52,637 nt of DNA from Alphaproteobacteria bacterium (GTDB taxonomy: Bacteria > Pseudomonadota > Alphaproteobacteria > CADEGL01), in assembly GCA_026400755.1 (NCBI GenBank), contig JAPLOM010000080.1:2184-54820 (forward strand), read 5' to 3'. The position numbers and the translations under genes are program-made. A model generated the notes under the pieces. The model ran no database searches and was not told the DNA's origin. It saw only the letters and a program-made list of their open reading frames with translations. This document shows, in pieces, positions 7,460 to 15,864 of the stretch; position 1 is the first letter of the stretch; each line of letters opens with the position of its first letter.

Positions 7460-7867
7460 TTAGCCGCGCCGGTCGGCCAAGGCCTTGCGGATGAAGGTTT
7501 CCAGCGCACGCAGCGGTACCGGTTTGTCGACCGCGGCGAAAATCGCGATGCCCGATGCATTGGCTTCTGCCACCCGCTCTGGTTCACCGGAGACCAGGAT
7601 GATTTTCGGTTTGTAAGGCAGCTTGGCCATTTCGCGCGCGGTTTCGATCCCCGTCATGCCCGGCATGTTGATGTCCATCACGACCACGGCCGGCTGATCG
7701 ACAGCCAAGGCCGCGAGAGCGCTGGGACCGTCCGGTGCACCGCGCACATCGATACCCCGGCGGCGCAGATACCCGGTGATCTGATCGACCTGAAGCGGGT
7801 CGTCATCCACCACGAGCACCGCCGATTTCTTAACCGGCCTCAGGCCGACCACGTTACCCTTGTCCAT
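7460..7867 (-). CDS. Single-domain response regulator (CheY-like receiver)
   Basis: 135 residues comprising one receiver domain and no output domain. The acidic pocket is Asp21-Asp22, the phospho-acceptor is Asp65 in VVMDINMPGM, the switch residue is Ser93 in LVSGEP and Lys115 lies in DKPVP. ATG 7867 is chosen because GGGGAAGG lies just upstream; it overlaps the 3' end of the histidine kinase gene by 14 bases, so the two are translationally coupled and form a two-component pair. With no DNA-binding domain it must act through protein contacts or as a phosphorelay step. Confidence 0.88.
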   Translation of the reverse strand: MDKGNVVGLRPVKKSAVLVVDDDPLQVDQITGYLRRRGIDVRGAPDGPSALAALAVDQPAVVVMDINMPGMTGIETAREMAKLPYKPKIILVSGEPERVAEANASGIAIFAAVDKPVPLRALETFIRKALADRRG

Positions 7868-9437
7868 CCGCCTTCCCCCTGTCGGCATCTTGTGCGACCG
7901 CCACCGGCAACTGGATGATGAAGCACGCGCCATCGCCTTTGTTGACGGCGGTCAAGTTTCCGCCCATGGCCTTGATGATGGCGTCGCCCACTGACAAGCC
8001 CAGGCCGGTCCCCTTCCCGGCTTTCTTGGTGGTAAAAAACGGCTCTAAGACATACGGCAACACCGACGCGGGAATACCGCCGCCGTTATCCTGGACTTCG
8101 ATGACCAGGTGCTCGCCGTCGTCGCTCAGGCTCAGGCGGATCGCGCCGCGGAGCCCGGCCTGGCCTTCTCGCGCGCGGCGCTCGACGATGGCGTCCCGCG
8201 CGTTGCCCAACAGGTTCACCACCACTTGCTCAAGCTGGATAGGCTGGCCGCGAATGGTCCGGGAAATCTCCGGGACGGCGACCTCGAGCGCGGTGTTGGC
8301 GTTGCGCATCTCCTTGGCCAGAAAGCGCGCACAGTTGTTCAGGTTTCCCGTCGGATCGAACATGACTGACGCTGCGGGATCGGCCTTGCGGCTAAAGACA
8401 CTCATGTGCTCGATGATCTCGGCCATGCGCGAGACCTGATCGCTGATGATGCCCGTTTGCTCCAGAAGGAAATCGGCGTTCTTGGTTCCCTCCTCGGCCA
8501 GGATCAACCCGGCGTCGGCGGCCATGCGGATGATGTTGAGCGGCTGGTTCAGCTCGTGGGTCAGGCCAGCGGCCATCTCGCCTACGGTGGCCAGCTTCGC
8601 GGCCTGAACCAATTGGGCCTCGGCACGCTTCACGTCGGTGATGTCGAGGACGATGCCGTCCCAGATCGTGTCGCCATTGGCCATGCGCCACGGTCGTGCC
8701 GAAGTGCGCGACCAAAACAAGCTGCCATCCTTGCGCCGCTGGCGCCCCGTCCAAACGTAGGGACGCATGGTGCGCCACGCCTCGTCGCGGATCTTGCGCA
8801 CGCTCTCCAAGTCTTCGATCACGCCCTCCGAAAACAGCGAAGTATCCCGCATGCATTCAGCAGCCGTGTAACCGTAAATCCGCAACGCACTGGGGCTCAC
8901 GTATGAGAAAAACGTGGTTCCATCGCTCTTCACGGTTAGTTGAAAGATAACGCCGGGCACGTTGGCGGCCAGGCTTTCGAAAAACTGGGTCGTCTCGAGC
9001 AATGCTTGCTGGGCGTTGTGCTGTTCCGTGATGTCGAGAATGACGCCGTCCCAGACAATGTCACCGTTGTCCCGCCTTTGCGGCCGGCCGGCGATCTGGA
9101 CCCAGAAGGTCTGGCCACCGCGCCGTTTCTCCTGTCCGACCCACGCAAAGGGCTTCAGCTCGCGCGCGGCTTGAGCAATCACTAAGTCGTATTGGCTTTG
9201 ATCGACGGCGGAGTGCTTCGCGAAGATCTGCGGATTGCGCACGATCTCATCAGGTTCATAGCCGTAAACCAAGCGGATGGAGTCGCTGACGAACGGGTAG
9301 CTGATCTTGCCATCGGCATGGTCGATGCGGCGGTAGATGACGCCGGAAAGATTCGCCGCAACGCTGTTCAAGCGCTTGTGGCTTTCCTCGGTCGCAGTGG
9401 CGACCTTGTTGTCCGGTGGAGGACGGTCTTGCATCAT
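7854..9437 (-). CDS. PAS-domain sensor histidine kinase
   Basis: About 527 residues, with no transmembrane segment. Two PAS-PAC units are at roughly 22-147 and 150-276, each ending in the same pattern (WDGVILDIT, WDGIVLDIT), so they arose by duplication. The dimerisation domain has His294 in LTHELNQPLN. The ATPase domain shows the N box (LLGNARDAI), DNGGGI and GKGTGLGLSV. It autophosphorylates and should pass phosphate to the overlapping receiver protein. The start is uncertain: the paired ATGs at 9437/9434 lack a clear Shine-Dalgarno sequence and the frame is open to 9572. It resembles the soluble FixL/DctB-like class by H-box; the signal is unknown. Confidence 0.86.
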   Translation of the reverse strand: MMQDRPPPDNKVATATEESHKRLNSVAANLSGVIYRRIDHADGKISYPFVSDSIRLVYGYEPDEIVRNPQIFAKHSAVDQSQYDLVIAQAARELKPFAWVGQEKRRGGQTFWVQIAGRPQRRDNGDIVWDGVILDITEQHNAQQALLETTQFFESLAANVPGVIFQLTVKSDGTTFFSYVSPSALRIYGYTAAECMRDTSLFSEGVIEDLESVRKIRDEAWRTMRPYVWTGRQRRKDGSLFWSRTSARPWRMANGDTIWDGIVLDITDVKRAEAQLVQAAKLATVGEMAAGLTHELNQPLNIIRMAADAGLILAEEGTKNADFLLEQTGIISDQVSRMAEIIEHMSVFSRKADPAASVMFDPTGNLNNCARFLAKEMRNANTALEVAVPEISRTIRGQPIQLEQVVVNLLGNARDAIVERRAREGQAGLRGAIRLSLSDDGEHLVIEVQDNGGGIPASVLPYVLEPFFTTKKAGKGTGLGLSVGDAIIKAMGGNLTAVNKGDGACFIIQLPVAVAQDADRGKADGQG

Positions 9438-9581
9438 TATTCGTCGGCGCTCGCCAGCCGCTCGCGAGGAACGGCTACCCATCTCGCCGGAGCGAAGCAT
9501 CCGGCGGCGAAAACCGACGGCAATGTCCCCACGCCCGGTTCGCACGGACGCCTCATCGACCACCCCGGTCATGATTCATTC

Positions 9582-9610
9582 AGTATAAGGCGCGCTCCGG
9601 CGGCGCGGAA
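9582..9610 (-). promoter_or_regulatory. Candidate promoter of the histidine kinase/receiver pair
   Basis: On the minus strand TATACT (9582-9587) matches the -10 consensus at 5 of 6 positions, with TTCCGC about 17 bases upstream as a poor -35. Transcription would begin near 9575 and leave a leader of about 140 bases before ATG 9437, or a shorter one if an upstream in-frame start is used. Confidence 0.33.
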
Positions 9611-9647
9611 CCGCGTTGAAGGAACCTAACGCTAACCCCATGCCTGG

Positions 9648-9675
9648 AAAAAAGAGGGTGCCCGAAGGCACCCTC
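9648..9675 (-). terminator. Intrinsic terminator of the binding-protein operon
   Basis: A perfect 9-bp stem (9654-9662 with 9667-9675) is closed by a CGAA loop. Read on the minus strand, it is followed at once by six T residues (A run at 9648-9653). It sits 21 bases past the stop of the substrate-binding protein, the last gene of the 17.5-9.7 kb operon. Confidence 0.9.
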
Positions 9676-9696
9676 GAAAACGTATTCAAGCTAGGC

Positions 9697-10956
9697 TTAC
9701 TGAACCGAGTAAATTTTCTTCGGATTTTTGCCCGGATCGAAGGTCGACGCGTCAGCGCTCACGAACTCATAGAAGGCGTACTTGAATTGCCCGCACTGGC
9801 CGGTCGGCGTGCATTTGATCCGACCACTGACGCCGTCGAACGGCGTGGTGTTGAACAAAGCGTCCCGCAGCGCCTTCCGCCCGATGTAAGTATTGCCATC
9901 CTTGTCGTGCACGGCGACCTTCTCGATGGCCAGATGCAACATCTTGGCCGCGTCGTACGCTTGGGCATGTAAGCCTTGGATCGGTTCCTCACCAAACATC
10001 GCCTTATATTTCTTGATCAACTCCGGGTATTCCTTACCCAGCGCTTCCTTGGTCACGTCCGGCATGGTGATCTTGAAACCGATGATCGCGTCGCCGGACG
10101 CCGTCATGATGTCCTTCGTCATCAGCGAACCGCCGCCGATCAAGACCTTCGGCAGGCCGGGCACTTCCTTGGCCTGGCGCGTCACGTGCCCGGCCGCGGC
10201 AACGAAGATCGGATAGTAAACGACGTCGGGCTTGGTCGCGGCAATGCGAGTCAGCACCGGGCGCATGTCCACGTCGGTTGGTGAGACGGCTTCCGAAGCC
10301 GTGATCGTACCGCCCTTCTTCTTGAACTCGGCCTCGAAGACGGCGACCAACTGTTGGGCATAGGGACTGCCATCATGGATGGTGGCGACCTTCTTCCAGC
10401 CATTGTTCTCCATGAACCACTTAACCTCATATGGCGGCTGATCGCCGTCGTTAGGGATGGTGCGGAGGAAGCCGTCGAATTGCGGGCCGCGATCGGCCGC
10501 CACAAGCCGCGGCGCCGAACAGGCCGTGCCGACCTGAGAAATCCCCTGTTTCCACAGGATAGGCGCTGTCACGGTGCAGACGCTGGAGCAGGCCGAGCCC
10601 AGGACCGCCAACATCTGCTGGTTGGCCGCGAGCTTGGTGCCGGCCAATTGGCCGCCTTCGGCATTGCAGCCGTCGTCCTCGACGATGAAGCGGATCGGAT
10701 GCCCCGCCATCTTGTTGCCGATCTGGTCGAAGTAGACCTCGGCACCGCGTTTCGAATCGAGCCCGAGCGCCGTATCGGCGCCCGAGAGGACCCAGGTGCC
10801 ACCCAGGATGATGGGCTGGCCTTTGGCGACCTTCACCACGCCGAGCGGGTCATCCACCGGACCGACCTTCACGGCGTGGGCGGGCACGGCGGCAAATGCG
10901 AAAATAGCGAACAGCGCTGACGCGGACAGCGCCGCGAACAGTCTATGACTGGTCAT
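9697..10956 (-). CDS. Branched-chain-amino-acid-type ABC substrate-binding protein
   Basis: 419 residues. A signal peptide (LFAALSASALFAIFAFAAVPAHA, here split by its cleavage after AHA) precedes a type I periplasmic binding fold of the LivK/Peripla_BP_6 class, with GGTWVLSGADTALG near the start and ASGDAIIGFKIT in the second lobe. Four Cys residues in pairs (CNAEG, GSACSSVC) suggest disulfides. Such proteins deliver amino acids, amides or aromatic acids to ABC importers, but no permease or ATPase gene is in the window. GGGGAGAAG lies upstream of ATG 10956. It is the last gene of the minus-strand operon. The ligand is likely the compound that operon degrades. Confidence 0.87.
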   Translation of the reverse strand: MTSHRLFAALSASALFAIFAFAAVPAHAVKVGPVDDPLGVVKVAKGQPIILGGTWVLSGADTALGLDSKRGAEVYFDQIGNKMAGHPIRFIVEDDGCNAEGGQLAGTKLAANQQMLAVLGSACSSVCTVTAPILWKQGISQVGTACSAPRLVAADRGPQFDGFLRTIPNDGDQPPYEVKWFMENNGWKKVATIHDGSPYAQQLVAVFEAEFKKKGGTITASEAVSPTDVDMRPVLTRIAATKPDVVYYPIFVAAAGHVTRQAKEVPGLPKVLIGGGSLMTKDIMTASGDAIIGFKITMPDVTKEALGKEYPELIKKYKAMFGEEPIQGLHAQAYDAAKMLHLAIEKVAVHDKDGNTYIGRKALRDALFNTTPFDGVSGRIKCTPTGQCGQFKYAFYEFVSADASTFDPGKNPKKIYSVQ

Positions 10957-11095
10957 CGTGCTTCTCCCCTTGGTTTGCGCCGCATTGACGTCGCACCGCT
11001 GGGCAGCACTCACCCGGTCTCGATAAGCCCAGGGTACCGCAGTTCGAAAAGCGTAGGGGCCGAAGGGCGCCGGAGTCAAACCGGCGCGAGTCGAC

Positions 11096-12268
11096 TTATG
11101 GTTTGACGAAGAGCTGACGCGGGAAGCTACAGAACGGCTCGCCGCCCTTATCCGTCACGCGGAAGCATTCGCTGATCTCGATGCCCCAATCATCCAGCCA
11201 GATACCCGGGATGCAGTGGATCGTCATGTCGGGCTTGAGGACGGTCTTGTCGCCGGGCCGGAGGCTGATCGTGTGCTCGCCCCAGTCGGGCGGATAATTC
11301 AAGCCCGTCGAATATCCGATCCGCGAATCCTTTTTGATTCCGCTTTTGGCGATGGTCGCGCGCCAGGCGCCCTCGACCTCCTCCGCCGTCGTGCCGGACT
11401 TGGCCGCAGCGAGCGCGGCGGTCAGCCCCTCCACCACCACCTTGGCGGCATCGACCATCTTTTGCGGCGGCTTCCCGAGATAGACCGTGCGCGCCATCGG
11501 GCAGTGATAGCGATGGCGCACGGCGGCCAGCTCCAGGATCGTGCCCGCGCCCGGCGCGAACTTTTCATCCGACCAGGTCAGATGCGGCGCCGAACTGCCG
11601 ATGCCGGTGGGCAACAGCGGTACAATCGAGGCGTAGTCGCCCCCATATTCCGCCGTACCGCGCGTCTGCGCGCTCAGGATATCGGCCACGGCGTCGCACT
11701 GGCGCACGCCGGGCGAGACTTTGTCGATCGCCGTCTGCATCACCTTTTCCATGATGCGTGCGGCCTGCTGTATATATTCGATCTCGCGCGGAGACTTGAT
11801 CACGCGCACCCAGTTGACCAGCGACGTAGCGTCCTTCAGGGCGGCGTTGGGCAGGTTCTTGCGCAGCGAGTCGAGGCACGCGCCGGTGAAATAGTAGTTG
11901 TCCGTTTCGATGCCGATGGCGCGCTTGTCCCAGCCGCGCGACTTCAGAAGGTCCGACACGAAGTCCATCGGGTGCTTGACCTTGGACTGAACGTAATCGT
12001 CCTGGTAGCCGATGATGTTCTTGTGATCGAGGAAGGTGGTGACCTTGGCGCCGTTGGCGTCCTGGGCGCGGCCGATCCAGATGGGCTCGTCCTGCTCGCC
12101 CGCGACGATCAACAACTGGTGAACGTAAAACGACCAGCCGTCATAGCCGGACAGGTAGTTCATGTTGGCCGGATCGGTGACCAGAAGGACTTCGATGCCC
12201 TCCTTGGCCATATGCGCTTTCGCGTTTTTGAGGCGCGTGAGATATTCCGCTTTCTCGAACGGCTTCAT
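11096..12268 (-). CDS. Creatinase/ectoine-hydrolase-like M24 family protein (DoeA-like)
   Basis: 390 residues with a creatinase N-terminal domain (1-150) and a pita-bread M24 domain. Several stretches are as I recall them from ectoine hydrolase DoeA: GYDGWSFYVHQ, SLVNWVRVIKSPREIEY, APHLTW and NYPPDWGE, ending FPRQLFVKP. The catalytic His229 is present, but the metal ligands of aminopeptidase P are lost: the first Asp is Glu246 and the second is Pro257. Metal-free C-N hydrolysis, as in creatinase or DoeA, is therefore more likely than peptidase action. DoeB/C/D partners are absent here, so the substrate may differ from ectoine. GGAGGGG precedes ATG 12268. Confidence 0.72.
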   Translation of the reverse strand: MKPFEKAEYLTRLKNAKAHMAKEGIEVLLVTDPANMNYLSGYDGWSFYVHQLLIVAGEQDEPIWIGRAQDANGAKVTTFLDHKNIIGYQDDYVQSKVKHPMDFVSDLLKSRGWDKRAIGIETDNYYFTGACLDSLRKNLPNAALKDATSLVNWVRVIKSPREIEYIQQAARIMEKVMQTAIDKVSPGVRQCDAVADILSAQTRGTAEYGGDYASIVPLLPTGIGSSAPHLTWSDEKFAPGAGTILELAAVRHRYHCPMARTVYLGKPPQKMVDAAKVVVEGLTAALAAAKSGTTAEEVEGAWRATIAKSGIKKDSRIGYSTGLNYPPDWGEHTISLRPGDKTVLKPDMTIHCIPGIWLDDWGIEISECFRVTDKGGEPFCSFPRQLFVKP

Positions 12269-12303
12269 GTTCCCCTCCCCCGTGCGGTCTCGACGACCGC
12301 GGA

Positions 12304-13479
12304 CTATTCGTAGATGCCGCGCCCCGCGGGCGTTTCTTCGCCCAGCACGCGGTCCAGGACCCAGTTGTCGATCGTGTAGACCAAAGGCTCCAGGAACGAG
12401 AGGCGGCCGGGACGCGTCAGTGGCGAGCTGATGCCGCGGTGCTGCACCGCGGAGATGTTGTTGTCTTCGTCCGCGGTCTTGTCCCAGCGCTTGTAATAGC
12501 GCTTCACCACGTCCTCGAAGTCGTTGCGCTGGGTGATCGGCTTGGGGAAGCACGCGCCGTGGATCAACTTCATCTTGTTCGGGCCCAGCGGATGGACTTC
12601 GAGATACCACATGCAGTCCTGCGTGCAGCAGAACATCGTGCTGGGATAGATGTTCGGATAGAACGAACCGTTCTGCGCACGCTCGTCGAGTGCCTGGATC
12701 TCCGGAAATCCGGTGTCGCCCGGCATGAGGGCGCGACTACCCTTCTGCTGGGTGTAGAGCAAGACGAACTCGCCCTTCACCGTCTGCACGGCCGGTTTCT
12801 TGGCCTTGTGTTTGCTGATCGTCGCCTGGTGCACGGTCGGGATGTGGTACCCCTCCATGGCGTTCTCGACGAACAGCTTCCAGTTGCAGTCCAGCAGGTA
12901 TTCCTGGCGCCGTACGGTGACCATGCCGTCCAGGTCGTGTGAGTTCAGGATGCCCGGCAGATCGCCCAGATATGACATCAACGATTCGGTCTTTGGGTCG
13001 AAGTTCACGAACATGAACCCGCCCCAGACCTCGAGCCGCACCGGCACGAGGCCGTAGTCTTCCCGGCGGAAGCCCCGCGTCTCGTCCATGTCGGGCGCGC
13101 CGCCCAGGCTGCCGTCGAGGCCATAGACCCAGCCGTGATACGGGCACTTGATCGCGCGGCAATTGCCCTGCCCCGCTTCCAGCAGCATGGCGCCTCGGTG
13201 CCGGCAGGTGTTGGCGAAGGCCCGGACCTGGTTGTCCTTGTCGCGCGTGATGATAATGGGCACGCCCGCGAACTCGAGCGCGTAATAGTCGCCGGGATTG
13301 GGGATCTGGTCGGTGCGGCCCAGGAAGTTCCACACCTTCATGAAGATGCGGTCGACCTCGCGCCGGTAGAAGGTCTCCGACGTATAGCACCAGGCCGGAA
13401 GGCTTTCGGCCTCCGCAAACGGGCGGCGCTGCGCCTCGTAGATCTTGGGATCGAAGATATCGACCGAAAACGTGTCCAT
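12304..13479 (-). CDS. Rieske non-heme iron oxygenase, alpha subunit
   Basis: 391 residues. The Rieske [2Fe-2S] ligands are Cys92/His94 (CRHRGA) and Cys112/His115 (CPYHGW). The mononuclear iron site is MEGYHIPTVH, with His212 and His217. The usual bridging Asp is replaced by Glu209, as in choline, glycine betaine and carnitine oxygenases. These enzymes hydroxylate N-methyl or C-H groups using electrons from a separate reductase, and no reductase gene is visible. It lies 35 bases upstream of the DoeA-like gene, in the same operon. N-demethylation of a quaternary or tertiary amine is the best guess; aromatic ring oxidation is less likely. Confidence 0.85.
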   Translation of the reverse strand: MDTFSVDIFDPKIYEAQRRPFAEAESLPAWCYTSETFYRREVDRIFMKVWNFLGRTDQIPNPGDYYALEFAGVPIIITRDKDNQVRAFANTCRHRGAMLLEAGQGNCRAIKCPYHGWVYGLDGSLGGAPDMDETRGFRREDYGLVPVRLEVWGGFMFVNFDPKTESLMSYLGDLPGILNSHDLDGMVTVRRQEYLLDCNWKLFVENAMEGYHIPTVHQATISKHKAKKPAVQTVKGEFVLLYTQQKGSRALMPGDTGFPEIQALDERAQNGSFYPNIYPSTMFCCTQDCMWYLEVHPLGPNKMKLIHGACFPKPITQRNDFEDVVKRYYKRWDKTADEDNNISAVQHRGISSPLTRPGRLSFLEPLVYTIDNWVLDRVLGEETPAGRGIYE

Positions 13480-13562
13480 GTCCGTCCTCGCCTGTCCCTA
13501 GGCCGTATGGCCGAAAATGCTAGCAACCCCGCGCCCTTCGCGCCAGCGACAAGGCGCGGTCG

Positions 13563-15095
13563 TCAGTCCTGCGCTCGCGGCGGCAACCGCACGAACAGCG
13601 CAAACGGTAAGACTGCCAGCGCCGTCAGTGCGATCAGGAAAAAGCTGCTGTTGTAGGCAATGATCGCGGCCTGGCGCGCGATCACGGCGTCCATGGCCGC
13701 CAGGCCGCTGCGCTCGGTCCAATCCCACAGGCGCGGCACCAGCCCCAGCTTGAACATCTCGCTGTAGGGCGACATGTACTCGCTGATGATGCCCTGATTG
13801 ATGTGCATGTTTCGGGACAGGTAGTTGAAGATGAACGCCGTACCCGTGGCCGTGCCGATGTTGGAGACCAAATAAAGCAGTGCCACGCCTTCATTTCTGA
13901 GGCGTTGCGGCAAGGTCGAGAAGCCGAAGATGACGATCGGCACATAGGCCACCCCCGAGCCGATACCCTGGACGAAGTTCGTCCAGGCCACGTCGAAGGA
14001 GCGGATGTCGAGCGAGGATTCCGACATGCCCCAGGACGAGACGATCAGGCAGCCGAAGCCGAACAAAAGGATCAACCTGGGATCGATGCGGTCCGAGACT
14101 GGAATGAGCATGAACATTCCGGCCGCCACGCCCAGGCCCCGGATGGTCAAGAGCGTGCCGACCTGCTCGATGTCGTAACCGGCCAGATCCTGCAAGAGCA
14201 ACGGGATCAACAGGACCTGCAAAAACACCACCGCGCCGTAGATGAACATAAAGGCTAGGGCGATCAGATAATTCCGGTCTCGGAACAGGGCGCGATCGAA
14301 GAACGGCGCGCGGGCGGTGACGGTGTGGACGACGAAGATATAGAACGCCACCGCGGCGACGATGCCCTCGATGACGATCTCGGTCGACGAGAACCAATCC
14401 AGCCGCTCGCCTCGATTGAGCATCATCTCGAACGCCGCGATGGCGATCGAGATGATGCCGAAGCCGAACCAATTAAAGCGGCGCTTTACGAGCTCGCGCC
14501 CGCGCGGCACGAAGGCCCAGGTGGCCAGAGCTGCCGCCACGCCGAACGGCACGCAAATGAAGAACACCCATGGCCAGCCGTAATTGTTCACCAACACGCC
14601 ACCCAAGATCGGGCCGAAAATAGAGCCCCACATGCCGCCGATGCTCCACAGCGTGGTGGCTTGGCCTTGGCGGTTGGGCGGAAAGGCATCGATGGCGATG
14701 GCCTGGCCGAGCGGGATCAGCGGCGCGCCGCTGATCCCCTGCAACGTGCGGAACAGGACGGCCTGCTCCAGCGATTCGGAAAAACCGCACAGGGTGGAGG
14801 AAATGGTGAAGCCGATGGCCGAGGCCAGGTAGAAGTTCCGCCGCCCGAAACGCACGGCCAGCCAGCCCGAGCAGGCTGTCATGATCGTGGTGCCGATGAT
14901 GAAGGCCGTAAACAGCCAGGCCATCTGGTCGGGCGCGGCGGAAAAGGCGCCCTGCATGTGGGGGATCGCGGTGCCCGAGGTGGTGACGGTCATCATGTAG
15001 ACCGTCGTGCCCAGCATGGCGGCGATCAGCGCGAGCCAGCGCACGCCCTTTTGAGGCGGATCGACGATCTGTTCGCTGGTCGTCGCCGCGGTCAT
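13563..15095 (-). CDS. DHA2-family MFS transporter (EmrB/QacA type, 14 TM)
   Basis: 510 residues with 14 predicted helices. Helix 1 ends GTTVYMMTVTTSGTAIPHMQ and loop 2-3 has GWLAVRFGRRNFY. The antiporter motif C region in helix 5 reads GPILGGVLV, typical of drug/H+ antiporters. It is placed in the middle of a catabolic operon, 25 bases after the SDR stop, so it may export a toxic intermediate or take up the substrate rather than act in drug resistance. ATG 15095 was chosen with AAGGGA upstream; the frame is open to 15263, overlapping the SDR gene. The long periplasmic loop near the C-terminus (MFKLGLVPRLWDWTE) is usual for EmrB. Confidence 0.87.
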   Translation of the reverse strand: MTAATTSEQIVDPPQKGVRWLALIAAMLGTTVYMMTVTTSGTAIPHMQGAFSAAPDQMAWLFTAFIIGTTIMTACSGWLAVRFGRRNFYLASAIGFTISSTLCGFSESLEQAVLFRTLQGISGAPLIPLGQAIAIDAFPPNRQGQATTLWSIGGMWGSIFGPILGGVLVNNYGWPWVFFICVPFGVAAALATWAFVPRGRELVKRRFNWFGFGIISIAIAAFEMMLNRGERLDWFSSTEIVIEGIVAAVAFYIFVVHTVTARAPFFDRALFRDRNYLIALAFMFIYGAVVFLQVLLIPLLLQDLAGYDIEQVGTLLTIRGLGVAAGMFMLIPVSDRIDPRLILLFGFGCLIVSSWGMSESSLDIRSFDVAWTNFVQGIGSGVAYVPIVIFGFSTLPQRLRNEGVALLYLVSNIGTATGTAFIFNYLSRNMHINQGIISEYMSPYSEMFKLGLVPRLWDWTERSGLAAMDAVIARQAAIIAYNSSFFLIALTALAVLPFALFVRLPPRAQD

Positions 15096-15120
15096 CCGTC
15101 CCTTTCCGAGGCCGTCGTCC

Positions 15121-15861
15121 TCACATACCGACAATGGCGCCGCCGCCAGACGGCGACAGGACCTGGCCCGTAATGAAATCCGCTTCCGGGCCGGCCAAGA
15201 ACGCGCAGGCATAGGCAATCTCGCGCGGCGTCGCGATCCGCCCCAAGGGCGCGACGCCGGCATAGCGCGTCTTCACCTCTTCGCTCGGCATGTCGGTATC
15301 GGTCACGCCGGGAACCAGGCAGTTCACGTTGATCCTGAAGGGCGCCAGTTCCTTGGCCCAGGCCCGGGTCAGGCCCATCATCGCCGTCTTGGAGGCGGTG
15401 TAGTGCGACATCACCCGGCTGCCGGTCATGGCCAGGTCCGAGGAGGTGTTGATGATCTTGCCCCCGCCCCGCGCCTTCATGCCCGGCAGCACGGCTTGGG
15501 CGCAGAAGAACGCGCCTTTTACCGTGACGGCGAACATGCGTTCGTAAGTGGCCTCGTCGATCTCTTCCAGCGGCAGGTAACGGCCGCTGATCCCCGCGTT
15601 GTTGACCAGGATGTCGATCGGCCCGAGCGTAGCTGAAGCGGCCGCGATCTCGGCCCTCATGCGCTTCACATCGGCGTTGTCGGCCACGATCACATGTGCC
15701 CGGCGCCCTTGCGCGCGCACGAGTGCCGCCGTCTCGTCCGCCCCATCGGCGTTCACGTCGTGGACCACGACGTCCGCGCCCCGTTCGGCGAACAGCACGG
15801 CCTCGGCACGGCCGATGCCTGCACCCGATCCGGTGATGAAGGCGACTTTGCCGTCCAGCAT
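15121..15861 (-). CDS. SDR family NAD(P)-dependent oxidoreductase
   Basis: A 246-residue classical short-chain dehydrogenase. Visible are the nucleotide motif TGSGAGIG, NNAG, and the active site Ser/Tyr/Lys with SHYTASK. Asp39 in VVHDVN favours NAD(H). The C-terminus (DFITGQVLSPSGGGAIVGM) is almost the same as in the SDRs at 16770 and 36845, so the three form one paralog group. It follows the methyltransferase stop by 3 bases and has only a weak ribosome site, so it is probably translationally coupled. It should oxidise or reduce a hydroxy or oxo intermediate of the operon's substrate. Confidence 0.87.
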   Translation of the reverse strand: MLDGKVAFITGSGAGIGRAEAVLFAERGADVVVHDVNADGADETAALVRAQGRRAHVIVADNADVKRMRAEIAAASATLGPIDILVNNAGISGRYLPLEEIDEATYERMFAVTVKGAFFCAQAVLPGMKARGGGKIINTSSDLAMTGSRVMSHYTASKTAMMGLTRAWAKELAPFRINVNCLVPGVTDTDMPSEEVKTRYAGVAPLGRIATPREIAYACAFLAGPEADFITGQVLSPSGGGAIVGM

Positions 15862-15864
15862 GGG

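Noticed and set aside
11096-12268. DMSP lyase DddP or Xaa-Pro aminopeptidase
   Set aside because: Both are metal enzymes that need the Asp/Asp/His/Glu ligands; here Glu and Pro replace the two Asp residues.
11216-12313. Long open frame of 365 codons on the plus strand
   Set aside because: It lies antisense to the DoeA-like gene, shows no family motifs, and its residue content is the His/Arg/Ala-rich pattern expected from the reverse of a GC-rich gene.
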